Positions 34,604 to 43,428 of a stretch of 64,000 nt of DNA are shown piece after piece. Position numbers and translations under genes: made by a program. The stretch's first letter is position 1, and the number at the start of each line of letters is the position of its first letter. Source of the DNA: CAYYFX01 sp964471155 (GTDB lineage Bacteria > ARS69); assembly GCA_964471155.1 (NCBI GenBank), contig CAYYFX010000002.1:1-64000 (forward strand), read 5' to 3'. Under the pieces are notes generated by a model that ran no database searches, was not told the DNA's origin, and saw only the letters and a list, made by a program, of their open reading frames with translations.

Positions 34604-35947
34604 ATGCAGCGTCCCGATCGCGCCGTGTCCAGGCGTTCCGTGTCCTTGTCCGCGCCGCAGGTCGCGGCAGGCGCCGTGCTTTCCATCCTCTGCGCGTGCA
34701 TCGCGGGCGTCGAGCCCGCCGGCGCCGCCGCGCCCTATCCGCAGAGTCCCGTGCTCGGCGGCCTCGAGTGGCACGAGACCGTGAACATGGGCACGGACAG
34801 CGACAACTGGCCCACCACCTGGTCGGACGACAACCAAGTGTACACGGCGGCGGGGGACGGCACCGCGTTCGGCGGCGAGCGCGGGAACTGGATCTGCCGG
34901 CTCACGGGAATGCCGGGGAACCTCGCCGGGGAGAACCTCTCGCGCATCTCCACGGAGTCCGGGGCGGAGGGCGAGAAGGGCTCCGGCATCGTCTCCGTCG
35001 GCGGCACCCTGTACCTCTGGGCGCGCAACGCCGACAACGACGGCAACCACGCCGACATCGGCCGCTCCACCGACAAGGGCGAGACCTGGAGCTGGGGCCC
35101 CACGTTCACGCTGCTCGGCTACCCCACGTTCCTGAACTTCGGCAAGGACAACGCGGGCGCGCGCGACGGCTACGTCTACACCGTGTCCCACGATCACCCG
35201 AGCGCGTACACGTCCAGCGAGCGCTTCCTTCTCCTGCGCGTGCCGGCCGGGCAGATCATGAACCAGGGCGCGTACCAGTACTTCACCGGCACGGACGGAT
35301 CGGGGAACCCGCAGTGGTCGTACGACCCGGCGCGGCGCGGCGCCGTGTTCACGTACGTGGAGCAGGGCGAAGGCCGCTGCCGCCGCTCCGGGATCAGCTA
35401 CCACGCGTCCCTCGGGCGGTACCTCTGGTACCAGCGGTACCAGGAGTCGGGCGGGTTCGGCGTGTACGACGCGCCCGAGCCGTGGGGACCGTGGACCACC
35501 GTCTACTTCACGGAGGACTGGGACGAGGACCCCGGCGAGTGCGGCGGCTTCTGCACGAAGTTCACGAGCGGCGACACGGTGTGGCTGGTCTACTCCGGCG
35601 GGGACAACCTGCGGCTCCGTCGCGCCACGATCTCCGGCGGCTCGACCGGGACGCCCGTCCCGGCCGCGGCGGTTCGGGCGCCGCTGACCGCGTTCCCGAA
35701 CCCGTTCACGGCGGCGACGCGCGCGGAGTTCCGCCTGGACACCGCGCGTCCCGTGCGCGTGGACGTGCGCGACGTGCACGGCCGCGCCGTGGTCACGCTG
35801 CTGGACGGCGCGCTGGAGGCGGGCGCGCACTCCGTGGCGTGGAACGGGCGCGACGCGCGCGGCGGGCGCGTGCCGGCGGGCGTGTATTTCGTGCGCGTGG
35901 ACGCCGGCGGCGACGTGCAGTCGAAGCGCGTGGTGCACCTGCGGTAG
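34604..35947 (+). CDS. Secreted DUF4185-like propeller protein with FlgD-like tail
   Basis: 447 residues from ATG 34604, with GGGGGAG 6 nt upstream. The N-terminus is long for a signal peptide but has the hydrophobic AAGAVLSILCACIAGVEPAGAA. The body (NWPTTWSDDNQVYTAAGDGT; KGSGIVSVGGTLYLWAR; RSTDKGETWSWG; RYLWYQRYQESGGFGVYDAPEPWGPW) follows the DUF4185/five-bladed propeller pattern related to glycosidase-like and sialidase-like folds. A Cys-rich loop (DPGECGGFC) is included. The end is an FlgD Ig-like tail (LTAFPNPFTAATRAEF; GRAVVTLLDG; GVYFVRVD; RVVHLR). Exported. A glycan-related role is suggested by the fold but no catalytic residue can be assigned. Convergent with a lipoprotein gene behind a hairpin. 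Confidence 0.83.
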   Translation: MQRPDRAVSRRSVSLSAPQVAAGAVLSILCACIAGVEPAGAAAPYPQSPVLGGLEWHETVNMGTDSDNWPTTWSDDNQVYTAAGDGTAFGGERGNWICRLTGMPGNLAGENLSRISTESGAEGEKGSGIVSVGGTLYLWARNADNDGNHADIGRSTDKGETWSWGPTFTLLGYPTFLNFGKDNAGARDGYVYTVSHDHPSAYTSSERFLLLRVPAGQIMNQGAYQYFTGTDGSGNPQWSYDPARRGAVFTYVEQGEGRCRRSGISYHASLGRYLWYQRYQESGGFGVYDAPEPWGPWTTVYFTEDWDEDPGECGGFCTKFTSGDTVWLVYSGGDNLRLRRATISGGSTGTPVPAAAVRAPLTAFPNPFTAATRAEFRLDTARPVRVDVRDVHGRAVVTLLDGALEAGAHSVAWNGRDARGGRVPAGVYFVRVDAGGDVQSKRVVHLR

Positions 35948-35964
35948 CGCGTCCGGGAAACAAC

Positions 35965-35994
35965 GCGGCCCGGATCCCGAAGGACCCGGGCCGC
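35965..35994 (-). terminator. Hairpin terminator between convergent genes
   Basis: A 9-bp stem (GCGGCCCGG 35965-35973, CCGGGCCGC 35986-35994) with a 12-nt loop. On the minus strand it is followed by GTTGTTTCC, T-rich for this genome, so it should end the lipoprotein transcript and possibly the plus-strand one. Confidence 0.65.
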
Positions 35995-36015
35995 CGGCAC
36001 CCGCCGCGGCGGAGC

Positions 36016-36450
36016 CTAGAGCTTGCCGCTCCGGACGTGCTTGCCGGTCTTCGCGTCGTAGAAGTCCAGCGAGGCGATCTTGTTCGGCTGCTGCGGGTCG
36101 TACGTGGTCACCTGGACCACGGTCTCGTCCGCGCTCGGCCGGTACAGCACCCACGCGCCGGCGGGGACGTTGCGCAGCAGGGAGAAGCAGGAGCACGGAT
36201 CCGGCTGCTGCGCCGCGGGCGTGCCGGGCATCCACACGCGGCACGACCCGGCCGGCGGGAACTGCGCCGGCGGGATGCCGAGCACCGCCACGGGACCCTG
36301 CATCGAGTGGACCGTGGCCGCGGCCGCGGGCCGCGCCGGCGCGGACTCGGGGCGGCCGGCGTCGGGCTCGCCGCCCGCCACCGAGACGCGGCCCGAGGAG
36401 CAGCCACCGAGCACGAGCGCACCGGCCACGAGGATCATCGGGAAACGCAT
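36016..36450 (-). CDS. Small lipoprotein of unknown function
   Basis: 144 residues from ATG 36450, with GGAGG 7 nt upstream. Classical lipoprotein signal: MRFPMILVAGALVLGGC with lipobox LGGC and Cys17. An Ala/Pro-rich linker follows, then a compact domain of about 95 residues with two close cysteines (DPCSCFSLL), another in SCRVWMPG, and an end VVQVTTYDPQQPNKIASLDF. No family is recognised. It should be anchored in the inner or outer membrane. The longer frame to 36591 adds an Arg-rich N-terminus that would destroy the signal, so it is rejected. Divergent from the fusion gene at 36718. Confidence 0.78.
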   Translation of the reverse strand: MRFPMILVAGALVLGGCSSGRVSVAGGEPDAGRPESAPARPAAAATVHSMQGPVAVLGIPPAQFPPAGSCRVWMPGTPAAQQPDPCSCFSLLRNVPAGAWVLYRPSADETVVQVTTYDPQQPNKIASLDFYDAKTGKHVRSGKL

Positions 36451-36613
36451 GTCGACCTCCAGGGGGGCGGCTCCTCCCGGATCGGCGCCTGCGCGGCGCG
36501 ATGTGATGCCCGTTCTCCGCGGCGCCGCGCTCCCCTGGTGACCGGCAGCAGACTGTGGCTTCGCGTGGGGATTCCTGCGATCCGCGGACACCCGATCCGG
36601 GAGCCGGGTCCGC

Positions 36614-36643
36614 TTGACCGTCGCGCGCGGGCTGTTCTACGGT
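36614..36643 (+). promoter_or_regulatory. Probable promoter of the second spermidine-synthase fusion
   Basis: TTGACC (36614-36619, 5 of 6) and TACGGT (36638-36643) are 18 nt apart and about 75 nt upstream of the TTG start at 36718. Confidence 0.45.
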
Positions 36644-36717
36644 CGTTCCTCGCCCGATCCGGTCACCCCGCCGGCTCGCCCCGCGGCCCCGCCGGCCCGC
36701 CGCTTCCGGAGGCCTCC

Positions 36718-38847
36718 TTGCGCTCGGCCGTCCCCTACTTCGCCGTCTTCATGTCCGGGCTCTGCGTGATGGTCGTGGAGCTCGTGGCCGGGCGGCTCAT
36801 CGCCAAGCACCTCGGCGTGTCCATCTACACGTGGACCGCGGTGATCGGCATCATCCTGGCCGGCATCGCCGGCGGGAACTACGTGGGGGGCCGGCTGGCG
36901 GACCGGTACACGCCGCGGCGCGCGCTGAGCGTGCTCTTCCTGCTGTCCTCGGTGCTCACCGCGTCCATCCTGCTCTCCGAGCGCATCGTGGCGGACTGGG
37001 TCACGCTGTGGATGCTGGACTGGCCGCTGCGGGTCGCGCTGCACGTGGCCGCGGTGTTCCTCGTGCCGTCCCTCCTGCTGGGCACGGTCTCCCCCATCGC
37101 GGCGAAGGCCGTGCTGGTGGACGCGCGCCACACCGGCCGGGCGCTCGGCAGCATCTACGCCTGGGGCGTGATCGGCAGCATCCTCGGCACGTTCCTCTCC
37201 GGCTTCCTCCTCATCCCGTCGTTCGGCACCGAGACCGTGATCTGGATGGTCGTGGTGGCGCTCGCGTTGATGAGCCTGCTCGTGGCCGGCGCGTCGATCA
37301 CCTCCGGCGCCTGGATCGTCGTGATCGCGGCGGCCGGCGTGCTCCGCTTCGCTCCGTGGGCCTGGGCGGCGGACGCCGGCACGAAGGCGGGACTGCGCGC
37401 CGCCCTCTCCCCGGACGTGGTGGCGGAGCGCGAGAGCCTGTACAGCCACATCCGCGTGCTCCGCAGCGAGAAGGACGGCGTGGAGCGGCACCACCTCCTG
37501 CTGGACAAGATGATGCACAACACGGTCGTGGTGGGCCGCCCCCTCGACCTGCAGGACGCGTACGCGCGCATGTTCGCGGGCCTCACGGCCTTGTTCGCCC
37601 CGGAGGACGGGCGGCTCGCCACGCTCTCCATCGGCGGCGGCGGCTACGTCTTCCCCGGGTACCTGAAGAACGTGTACCCGGGCAGCCGCATCGACGTGGT
37701 GGAGATCGACCCCGCGGTCACCGCCGTGGCGGCCGAGGCCCTGCAGGTCCCGCTGGACGGGATCACGTCGTTCCACGAGGACGGCCGCGTGTTCGTGAAC
37801 CGCATGGCGCGCGAGACCGGCGCGGGGCGCGGCCTGTACGACTTCGTGTACCTCGACGCCTTCAACGACTACACCGTCCCCTGGCAGCTCACGACGCGCG
37901 AGTTCTTCCTCGGGATCCGGACGCTGCTGAAGCCGTCCGGCGCGCTCCTGATCAACTTCATCGACTCCGGCGAGAGCGGCCGGCTGCTCGGGGGGCTGTT
38001 GAACACGCTGGACGAGGTCTTCCCGCACACGGACGTGTTCCTCGAGGGCACGCTGCTGCGCTTCGCGCAGCGCAACACGTTCGTGACCTGCTCGTACGCG
38101 GGCGCGCGCGATCTCTCCGGTCTCGTGGAGACGGATCCCGCGCGCTTCGGCGTGCATCGGCTCACCGCGCAGGAGCTCGCGCCGGTCCGCCGCCGCACCG
38201 AGGGGCTGGTGCTCACGGACCGCTGGGCGCCCACGGACAACCTGCTGGGGCCGGTGATCCTGGGCTCGTCGCGGGGGCTCGCGGCCGGCGCGCTCGTCAC
38301 GAAGGGCGTGGGGCTGTTGAACGGGAACCGCCCGGCGGACGCGGAGTCCGACTTCCTGCGCGCGCTGGAGCTGGATCCGGCGAGCCATGCCGCGCACCGC
38401 TACCTCGGCTACGTGTACGAGGCGCTCGGCGACCGGGAGCGCTCGCGCGAGCACTACCGGCGGTCGCTGCAGATCAACCCGTACCAGAAGGAGCTGTGCA
38501 TCGAGCTGGCGCTGGCGGCGGAGAAGCGCGGCGACCCCGCCGAGTCGGCGCAGTACCTGCAGGCCGCGCTGAACGCGGACCCGCGGGATGCCGACGTCCG
38601 CGTGAACCTCGCCATCAGCTTCGCGATGCAGAAGCGCTTCCCCGAGGCGGTGGCGCAGCTGGAACAGGTGCTGGCCGCGGTTCCGGACCATTTCGGCGCG
38701 CGCAAGACGCTGGGGCGCGCGCTTCTGGAGATGGGCGATGTCGCCCGCGCGGAGCGGGAGCTCTCGGCGGCCCGCGCGCTGGTCCCCGCGGATCCCTCCC
38801 TCGACGCCCTGCTTCAGCGCATCGCCGCCGGGCGCGGCGCGCGCTGA
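36718..38847 (+). CDS. Second membrane/spermidine-synthase-like/TPR fusion
   Basis: 709 residues from TTG 36718. This rare start is chosen because GGAGG lies 5 nt upstream and the first membrane segment begins at once (SAVPYFAVFMSGLCVMVVELVAG written in part). Residues of about 1-220 hold hydrophobic segments with the loop GGRLADRYTPRRALS. Residues of about 225-500 are a spermidine-synthase-like domain with SAM-type loop LSIGGGGYVFPGYL, VVEIDPAV and VYLDAFNDY. Residues of about 515-705 are TPRs (AESDFLRALELDPASHAAHRYLG and so on). It differs from the 1088-residue paralogue in having only one membrane block. The enzyme reaction is unknown. The two paralogues 21 kb apart suggest a family used repeatedly in this organism. 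Confidence 0.85.
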   Translation: MRSAVPYFAVFMSGLCVMVVELVAGRLIAKHLGVSIYTWTAVIGIILAGIAGGNYVGGRLADRYTPRRALSVLFLLSSVLTASILLSERIVADWVTLWMLDWPLRVALHVAAVFLVPSLLLGTVSPIAAKAVLVDARHTGRALGSIYAWGVIGSILGTFLSGFLLIPSFGTETVIWMVVVALALMSLLVAGASITSGAWIVVIAAAGVLRFAPWAWAADAGTKAGLRAALSPDVVAERESLYSHIRVLRSEKDGVERHHLLLDKMMHNTVVVGRPLDLQDAYARMFAGLTALFAPEDGRLATLSIGGGGYVFPGYLKNVYPGSRIDVVEIDPAVTAVAAEALQVPLDGITSFHEDGRVFVNRMARETGAGRGLYDFVYLDAFNDYTVPWQLTTREFFLGIRTLLKPSGALLINFIDSGESGRLLGGLLNTLDEVFPHTDVFLEGTLLRFAQRNTFVTCSYAGARDLSGLVETDPARFGVHRLTAQELAPVRRRTEGLVLTDRWAPTDNLLGPVILGSSRGLAAGALVTKGVGLLNGNRPADAESDFLRALELDPASHAAHRYLGYVYEALGDRERSREHYRRSLQINPYQKELCIELALAAEKRGDPAESAQYLQAALNADPRDADVRVNLAISFAMQKRFPEAVAQLEQVLAAVPDHFGARKTLGRALLEMGDVARAERELSAARALVPADPSLDALLQRIAAGRGAR

Positions 38848-38874
38848 CACCTGTTCGGCGCGCCCGGCGCCGGC

Positions 38875-38880
38875 TACCTT
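38875..38880 (+). promoter_or_regulatory. -10-like hexamer placed for a leaderless transcript
   Basis: TACCTT lies 6 nt before ATG 38887, which has no ribosome site. A start about 7 nt after the hexamer would begin at the ATG itself. Confidence 0.35.
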
Positions 38881-38886
38881 CCCCGC

Positions 38887-39456
38887 ATGCGCGCCGGCTC
38901 GCTCCTCCTCCCCGCCGTCCTCCTGGCCGTGAACCCGGCCCACGCGGCCGGCGCGGGCGGGGCGGGGCCCACGGGGACCGAGGAGACGACGATGGCGGTG
39001 ATGCCGGTCGCGGCCGTGGACCTGGACCGCTACCTGGGGCGCTGGCACGAGATCGCGAAGATCCCGAACCGCTTCCAGGACGACTGCGCGCGCGGCACGA
39101 CCGCCGAGTACGCGCGCCGCGAGGACGGACGCATCGACGTGCGGAACCGCTGCGTGAAGGCCGACGGGTCGGTAACCGGGGCCGACGGCGTGGCCGAGGT
39201 CGTGGCGGGTTCCGGCAACGCACGGCTTCGCGTGAGCTTCGTGAGCTTCCTCGGCTGGCGCCCGTTCTGGGGGGACTACTGGATCCTCGGCCTGGACCCG
39301 GAGTACCGCTGGGCCGCCGTGGGCACCCCGAACCGCAAGTACGGCTGGATCCTGGCGCGGTCCCCGGAACTGGACGCCGCCACCCTGGACGCGGTCTTCG
39401 CGATCCTGGAACGCAACGGGTACGCGCGGAGCGCGTTCGTCCGCGGCCTCCCGTAG
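38887..39456 (+). CDS. Bacterial lipocalin (Blc type), exported
   Basis: 189 residues from ATG 38887. A signal peptide (LLLPAVLLAVNPAHAA) lacks the lipobox Cys of Escherichia coli Blc, so the protein is probably free in the periplasm. The lipocalin signature GRWHEIAKIPNRFQDDC (first conserved region, GxW) and the later GDYWILGLDPEYRWAAVG and NRKYGWILARSP match the bacterial Blc group closely. The two Cys of the family (DDC, NRC) are present. Lipocalins bind small hydrophobic ligands, for Blc lysophospholipids or fatty acids. No ribosome site is visible; a -10-like hexamer stands 6 nt before the ATG. A gene remnant follows at once. Confidence 0.9.
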   Translation: MRAGSLLLPAVLLAVNPAHAAGAGGAGPTGTEETTMAVMPVAAVDLDRYLGRWHEIAKIPNRFQDDCARGTTAEYARREDGRIDVRNRCVKADGSVTGADGVAEVVAGSGNARLRVSFVSFLGWRPFWGDYWILGLDPEYRWAAVGTPNRKYGWILARSPELDAATLDAVFAILERNGYARSAFVRGLP

Positions 39457-39470
39457 CGCGTCTCCTGCGA

Positions 39471-39623
39471 CCGGATCGCTTCGCGGGCGGCGCGCCGGGA
39501 ATCTCCACGGAGTGGCTGCACGAGGGCGACACGGTGCTGATCGTCTTCACGAACCGGGATCCGGAGGTCACGCGGGGGATCCTGCGGCCGCTGCGCAATC
39601 TGGTGCAGCGGATCGGCGCATGA
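39471..39623 (+). pseudogene. C-terminal remnant of a serine-hydrolase (beta-lactamase-family) gene
   Basis: Directly after the lipocalin stop, a frame ending at TGA 39621-39623 reads PDRFAGGAPGISTEW, then GDTVLIVFTNRDPEV and ILRPLRNLVQRI. This resembles the last 45 residues of class-C beta-lactamase-like serine hydrolases, in which a GGAPGIS loop and a LSN(Y/R)DP strand are conserved. There is no start codon or ribosome site, and the catalytic SxxK/YxN parts are absent. It therefore looks like a leftover of a deleted gene. Confidence 0.55.
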
Positions 39624-39638
39624 CGGCGGCCGCCGGCG

Positions 39639-40754
39639 TCAGGGCCGGCGACTCTCGTTGTAGATGCGGAAGCACGCGAGGAACAACGCCAGCGCCGCCG
39701 GCCCCACGAGCAGGCCGAGCAGGCCGAAGACGCGGATGCCGCCCAGGATGGCGAGGAAGAGCCACAGGATGGGCAGGCGCGTCTCCCGGCCGATGAGATA
39801 CGGGCGTAGGAAGTTGTCGATCAGGCTGACGACGAGCGTTCCCCAGAGGAGCAGCCCGACCCCGGCGGCCACGCGGCCCGTGGCCAGCAGCGCCAGCGCC
39901 ACGGGAAGCCACACGGCCACGGGCCCCACGAACGGCACGAGCGCGGCGACGAACGTGATGGCGCCGAGGACCACCGGCGCCGGCGCCCCCGCCACGGCGA
40001 AGCCGACGCCGGCCAGGACGGCCTGCAGCACCGCGGTGATGATGACCCCGCGGAACACCGCGTTGATCGTGCGGGCGGCGATGTCCAGCAGGTTCGCGGC
40101 ATGCTCGGGCTCCAGCGGGAGCGCCCGTTCGAACTGCTCCAGCCAGCCCGGCCCGTGCCGCAGGAAGAAGAAGTAGATGAAGATCGTCACGCCGGCGTAG
40201 AGGAGTCGCTGCGGCGCCGACCGGCCCACCTCCTCGAGGTAGCCGGAGGCGAGCTGCCCGAACCCGGAGACCGCCTGCCGCAGCGCATCCTCGATGCCCT
40301 CGGAGCCGGGCTGCGGCGCCTCCGGAAGCAGGCGCACGACCAGGAAGCGAAGGCGGGACGCGTCCACCCACCGGGCGACCCGCTCGAACGTCTCCCCGCC
40401 GAGGTAGTCGCGCACGGAGGGCCACAGGTTCTCGACCTGGGACGTGAAGTGCAGCACGAGAAGCACGGCGGGCCCGGCCAGGATGATCAGCGTGAGCGCT
40501 GTCGAGATCGTGGCGGCCACCCGCTCCCGCCGGCCCGTGAGACGCAGGACGCGCCGATGCAGGGGGAACAGCAGGGTGGCCAGCGCCGCCGCCCAGAGCA
40601 GGGGCCGGAGCACGGGAAGGAGGATGACGATCAGGAGGGCGAGAAGACCGACGGCCGTGGCGCCGAAGCCGAGCGCCAACGCCACGCGGCGGAACTCCGC
40701 GACGCCGACGCCCGGAACGGTCGGCCGTCCCCCCTCCTCATGCGCCGTCGTCAT
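39639..40754 (-). CDS. AI-2E-family (PerM/TqsA-like) inner-membrane permease
   Basis: 371 residues from ATG 40754. About eight hydrophobic segments are visible with the typical soluble stretch between the third and fourth (QVENLWPSVRDYLGGETFERVARW). Conserved family parts seen are RPLLWAAALATLLFPLHRRV, VFRGVIITAVLQAVLAGVGF and, near the end, DNFLRPYLIGRETRLPILWLFLAILGGIRVFG. Members include the AI-2 exporter TqsA and sodium/proton antiporters; the substrate here is unknown. There is no ribosome site, but TATACT lies 8 nt before the ATG, so the transcript is probably leaderless. Its stop is 15 bp from the convergent remnant. Confidence 0.88.
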   Translation of the reverse strand: MTTAHEEGGRPTVPGVGVAEFRRVALALGFGATAVGLLALLIVILLPVLRPLLWAAALATLLFPLHRRVLRLTGRRERVAATISTALTLIILAGPAVLLVLHFTSQVENLWPSVRDYLGGETFERVARWVDASRLRFLVVRLLPEAPQPGSEGIEDALRQAVSGFGQLASGYLEEVGRSAPQRLLYAGVTIFIYFFFLRHGPGWLEQFERALPLEPEHAANLLDIAARTINAVFRGVIITAVLQAVLAGVGFAVAGAPAPVVLGAITFVAALVPFVGPVAVWLPVALALLATGRVAAGVGLLLWGTLVVSLIDNFLRPYLIGRETRLPILWLFLAILGGIRVFGLLGLLVGPAALALFLACFRIYNESRRP

Positions 40755-40762
40755 GGGCGGGG

Positions 40763-40768
40763 AGTATA
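40763..40768 (-). promoter_or_regulatory. -10 box placed for a leaderless AI-2E-family transcript
   Basis: On the minus strand TATACT (40768-40763; 5 of 6 matches) ends 8 nt before the ATG at 40754. AT-rich sequence is rare here, so the match is notable. No clear -35 was found. Confidence 0.5.
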
Positions 40769-40846
40769 TCCGGCAGTCCCGGAGTCGGCCATCGCCGCGC
40801 GGATCCGCGATGGCGCGGGCCGGCGCGCCGCGCACGACGAGGCGGC

Positions 40847-43279
40847 TCACTCCATCCGGATGACGCGGAGCGCGCGGCTCCCCGCCGCCGTCTCGATGCG
40901 GACGAAATACACGCCGCCGGCCGCGCGGCGCCCGTCCGCATCCGTCCCGTCCCACGCCTGCCGGTGCACGCCCGCCTCCAGCCGCCCGTCCACGAGCGTC
41001 CGCAGGCGGCGGCCCGCCACGTCGTGGACGGCGATGCGCACGTCCGCGGGGCGTCGCAGCGTGAACGTGAGGCCGGTCCCGCCGCGGAAGGGATTCGGCG
41101 CGACGCCCTGCACGGACACGGCCGCGCGCGGCCAGTCCGGCGTGGTCACGATCGCGGGCGGCCCCGTCTGCTCCGCGCCGCCGAACTCCACCGCGACGAG
41201 GCGGTACGCGTAGGTCCGGTCCGCGTCCACCTCCGCGTCGGTCCAACGGTACGGACTCCGCCCGCGCACGAGGCCGCTGGAGACCGCGTGCCACGCCCCT
41301 CCGGCCACGTCCCGCCGCTCCACGCGGAAGCCGTCGTGGTCCGACTCGTACGACGTGGACCATGCCAGGTCCACCGTCCAGAACCCGGCGCTCGCGGCGA
41401 AGCCGGAGAAGCCGACCGCCGTGGTCACCGGACACTGCTTCGGATAGCTGACGGCCTGCGCCGTCAGGTCCGCCGTCCACAGCGCGTCGCTCCCCACCGC
41501 CACGGCGAACGGCTGCCGGTCCGGGTGCGTGGCGCCCAGGTACCGCGGAGCGGCGGGCAGGGTGAGGTCGAGGACATGCACCGAGCGCTGATCCGGCACG
41601 TAGGCCAGATGCCCGTCGACGGCGATGTCCTGCGTGAACTCGGGGATCGGCACGAACGCCGCGACGGCCAGGGTGGCGAAGTCGTGGATGCGCACGCCCC
41701 GCATCCCGTCGGACACGAGCAGGTGGTCGTCCGTCGCGGCCACGGCCATCGCGCGATCCTCCACCGCGATCGTCCCCAGGTGGTCCGGGTGCGCGGGGTC
41801 GGCGACGTCGAACACCTGCACGCCGGGGAACTCGTCGGCCACGTAGGCCACCTGGTCGTGGACCTCCACGTCCAGGGCGAAGCCGGGCGTGTCCGCACCG
41901 CCGATCACGGCGGGGTTCGCGGGATCGGAGACATCCACGACCACGAGACCGGCCGCGCCGTCGGCCAGGTACGCCAGGTCCTGCGCGCGCCGGGACTCCA
42001 CGAAGAGGCGCGCGCGCCCGCCGCCGGGCGTGGCGACATGCCCGAGCTCGTCCAGCGCGCGCGGGCTGGCCGTGTCCACCGTGCGGATCCCGTCGTCCGC
42101 AACGACGGCGACATCGGTGCCGGGAACCAGGCGGACGTGCCGCGTGATCGTGCGCGGCACGATCCCCCCGATCCACTGCGGGTCGGCCCGGCTCTTCGTG
42201 ACGATCTGCAGCCCGCCCGTGCCGCAGGCGTACATCGCATGCGCGCCGTCGCGCAGCACGACGATGTCGGTGGTGGCGAACCCGGGGAGGTCCGCGCTCC
42301 CGGCCGCCTTCGGCGAGTTCCGCGAGGCGATGTCCACCGTGGTCACCTCCAGGGTCGAGACGAGGTAGGCGACCTCCGCGCTGAGGACGAGACCGGTGCC
42401 GTCGCCCCGGTTGTCCGCGGCCCCGTCCCACGAGAGTTCGTCCGCCGTCACGGAGACGGCGCTCAGCCCGCGCCGCCCGGCGAGCCACAGCGATCCCGCG
42501 GACCACTGCACGTCGACCGCCCCGGTGATCCGCGACTCGGTGTCCAGCGTCACGGGGAAGTCGAGGTCGGAGATGTCCACGAGCCCCACGCCGAAGTCCA
42601 GACCGGCCACCGCGGCGCGGTTCCCCGAGACCGCCACGTCCCACGCCTGGGACACCGGCCCGGCCACCCCGCGCTCGTCCGGGTTCCCGGGGTCGGTGAA
42701 GTCCACCATCGTGTAGCTCAGGAGGTCGGCGACGTGCGCGATCGGCCAGCGCAGGTCCACGCGCTTCGAGATCCCGAAGGTGTCGTAACGGCCCAGCTCC
42801 GCCGGCGCGAAGGGGTCGCTGATGTCCAGCAGCGCCACGCCGTCCAGGCCGTTCGCCACGGCGAGATGATCCCCGTCCACGTCCACGCCCGTGGCCTCGT
42901 CGTACGCGCCGAGCGAGCCCACGAACGCGGGCGCCGCCGGGTTCGCGAGGTCGACGAGGTGCACGCCGCCCGCCGACCCCGCCACGTAGGCCACGGTGCC
43001 GGCGAGGGCCAGGTCCAGTCCCGCGGTCGGCAGGGCCACCGAGCCGACGCGCTGCGGATCGCGCGGATCGCTCACGTCCAGGGTCTCCAGCGCGGTGTCC
43101 CCGGCCAGCACCAGGGTCTCCCCGAGAAGCGCGGCGGCGTTCCCCCCGGGGAAGTCCCGGTCGATCACGTGCAGGTGGTCGCGGTACAGGATGCAGTCGG
43201 CCGCGCGCGCCGCCGCGGGCCCGAGGCCCAGCGCGGACAGGAGCGGGATCACGACGGGGCGCAGGCGGCGGTCGGTCAC
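40847..43279 (-). CDS. Secreted LVIVD-repeat propeller protein with FlgD-like tail
   Basis: 810 residues from GTG 43279, chosen for GGGAGGA about 7 nt upstream and the signal peptide that follows (VVIPLLSALGLGPAAARA). At least ten copies of a unit of the type VAYVAxxxGGVxLVDLANPAAPAFVG build a beta-propeller of the LVIVD/choice-of-anchor class. A fibronectin-III-like stretch (FWTVDLAWSTSYESDHDGFRV, in part) and an FlgD Ig-like tail (GVAPNPFRGGTGLTF; GRRLRTLVDGRL; GVYFVRIE; LRVIRME) follow. It is exported, probably displayed on the surface. LVIVD proteins have no proven enzymatic role. Divergent from the next propeller gene, 149 bp between them. Confidence 0.87.
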   Translation of the reverse strand: MTDRRLRPVVIPLLSALGLGPAAARAADCILYRDHLHVIDRDFPGGNAAALLGETLVLAGDTALETLDVSDPRDPQRVGSVALPTAGLDLALAGTVAYVAGSAGGVHLVDLANPAAPAFVGSLGAYDEATGVDVDGDHLAVANGLDGVALLDISDPFAPAELGRYDTFGISKRVDLRWPIAHVADLLSYTMVDFTDPGNPDERGVAGPVSQAWDVAVSGNRAAVAGLDFGVGLVDISDLDFPVTLDTESRITGAVDVQWSAGSLWLAGRRGLSAVSVTADELSWDGAADNRGDGTGLVLSAEVAYLVSTLEVTTVDIASRNSPKAAGSADLPGFATTDIVVLRDGAHAMYACGTGGLQIVTKSRADPQWIGGIVPRTITRHVRLVPGTDVAVVADDGIRTVDTASPRALDELGHVATPGGGRARLFVESRRAQDLAYLADGAAGLVVVDVSDPANPAVIGGADTPGFALDVEVHDQVAYVADEFPGVQVFDVADPAHPDHLGTIAVEDRAMAVAATDDHLLVSDGMRGVRIHDFATLAVAAFVPIPEFTQDIAVDGHLAYVPDQRSVHVLDLTLPAAPRYLGATHPDRQPFAVAVGSDALWTADLTAQAVSYPKQCPVTTAVGFSGFAASAGFWTVDLAWSTSYESDHDGFRVERRDVAGGAWHAVSSGLVRGRSPYRWTDAEVDADRTYAYRLVAVEFGGAEQTGPPAIVTTPDWPRAAVSVQGVAPNPFRGGTGLTFTLRRPADVRIAVHDVAGRRLRTLVDGRLEAGVHRQAWDGTDADGRRAAGGVYFVRIETAAGSRALRVIRME

Positions 43280-43428
43280 GAAAGTCCTCCCGGGGTTCGG
43301 GCGTTCAAGGCACGTCACGTTCGGTTCCCTCCTCCCAGCCGTAATCCGCGCATGGAGTCCGCCATCCGGGCGGACCGCCGTGCTACCCTTCCCGTCCGCC
43401 AGGGCTGCGATCCCCCCAGGAGAGTGCC

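Noticed and set aside
34604..35947. Assigning the DUF4185-like protein as a sialidase
   Set aside because: The arginine triad and other catalytic residues of sialidases are not evident.
39639..40754. Naming the AI-2E protein as an autoinducer-2 exporter
   Set aside because: The family has several substrates and no lsr/luxS context is seen.
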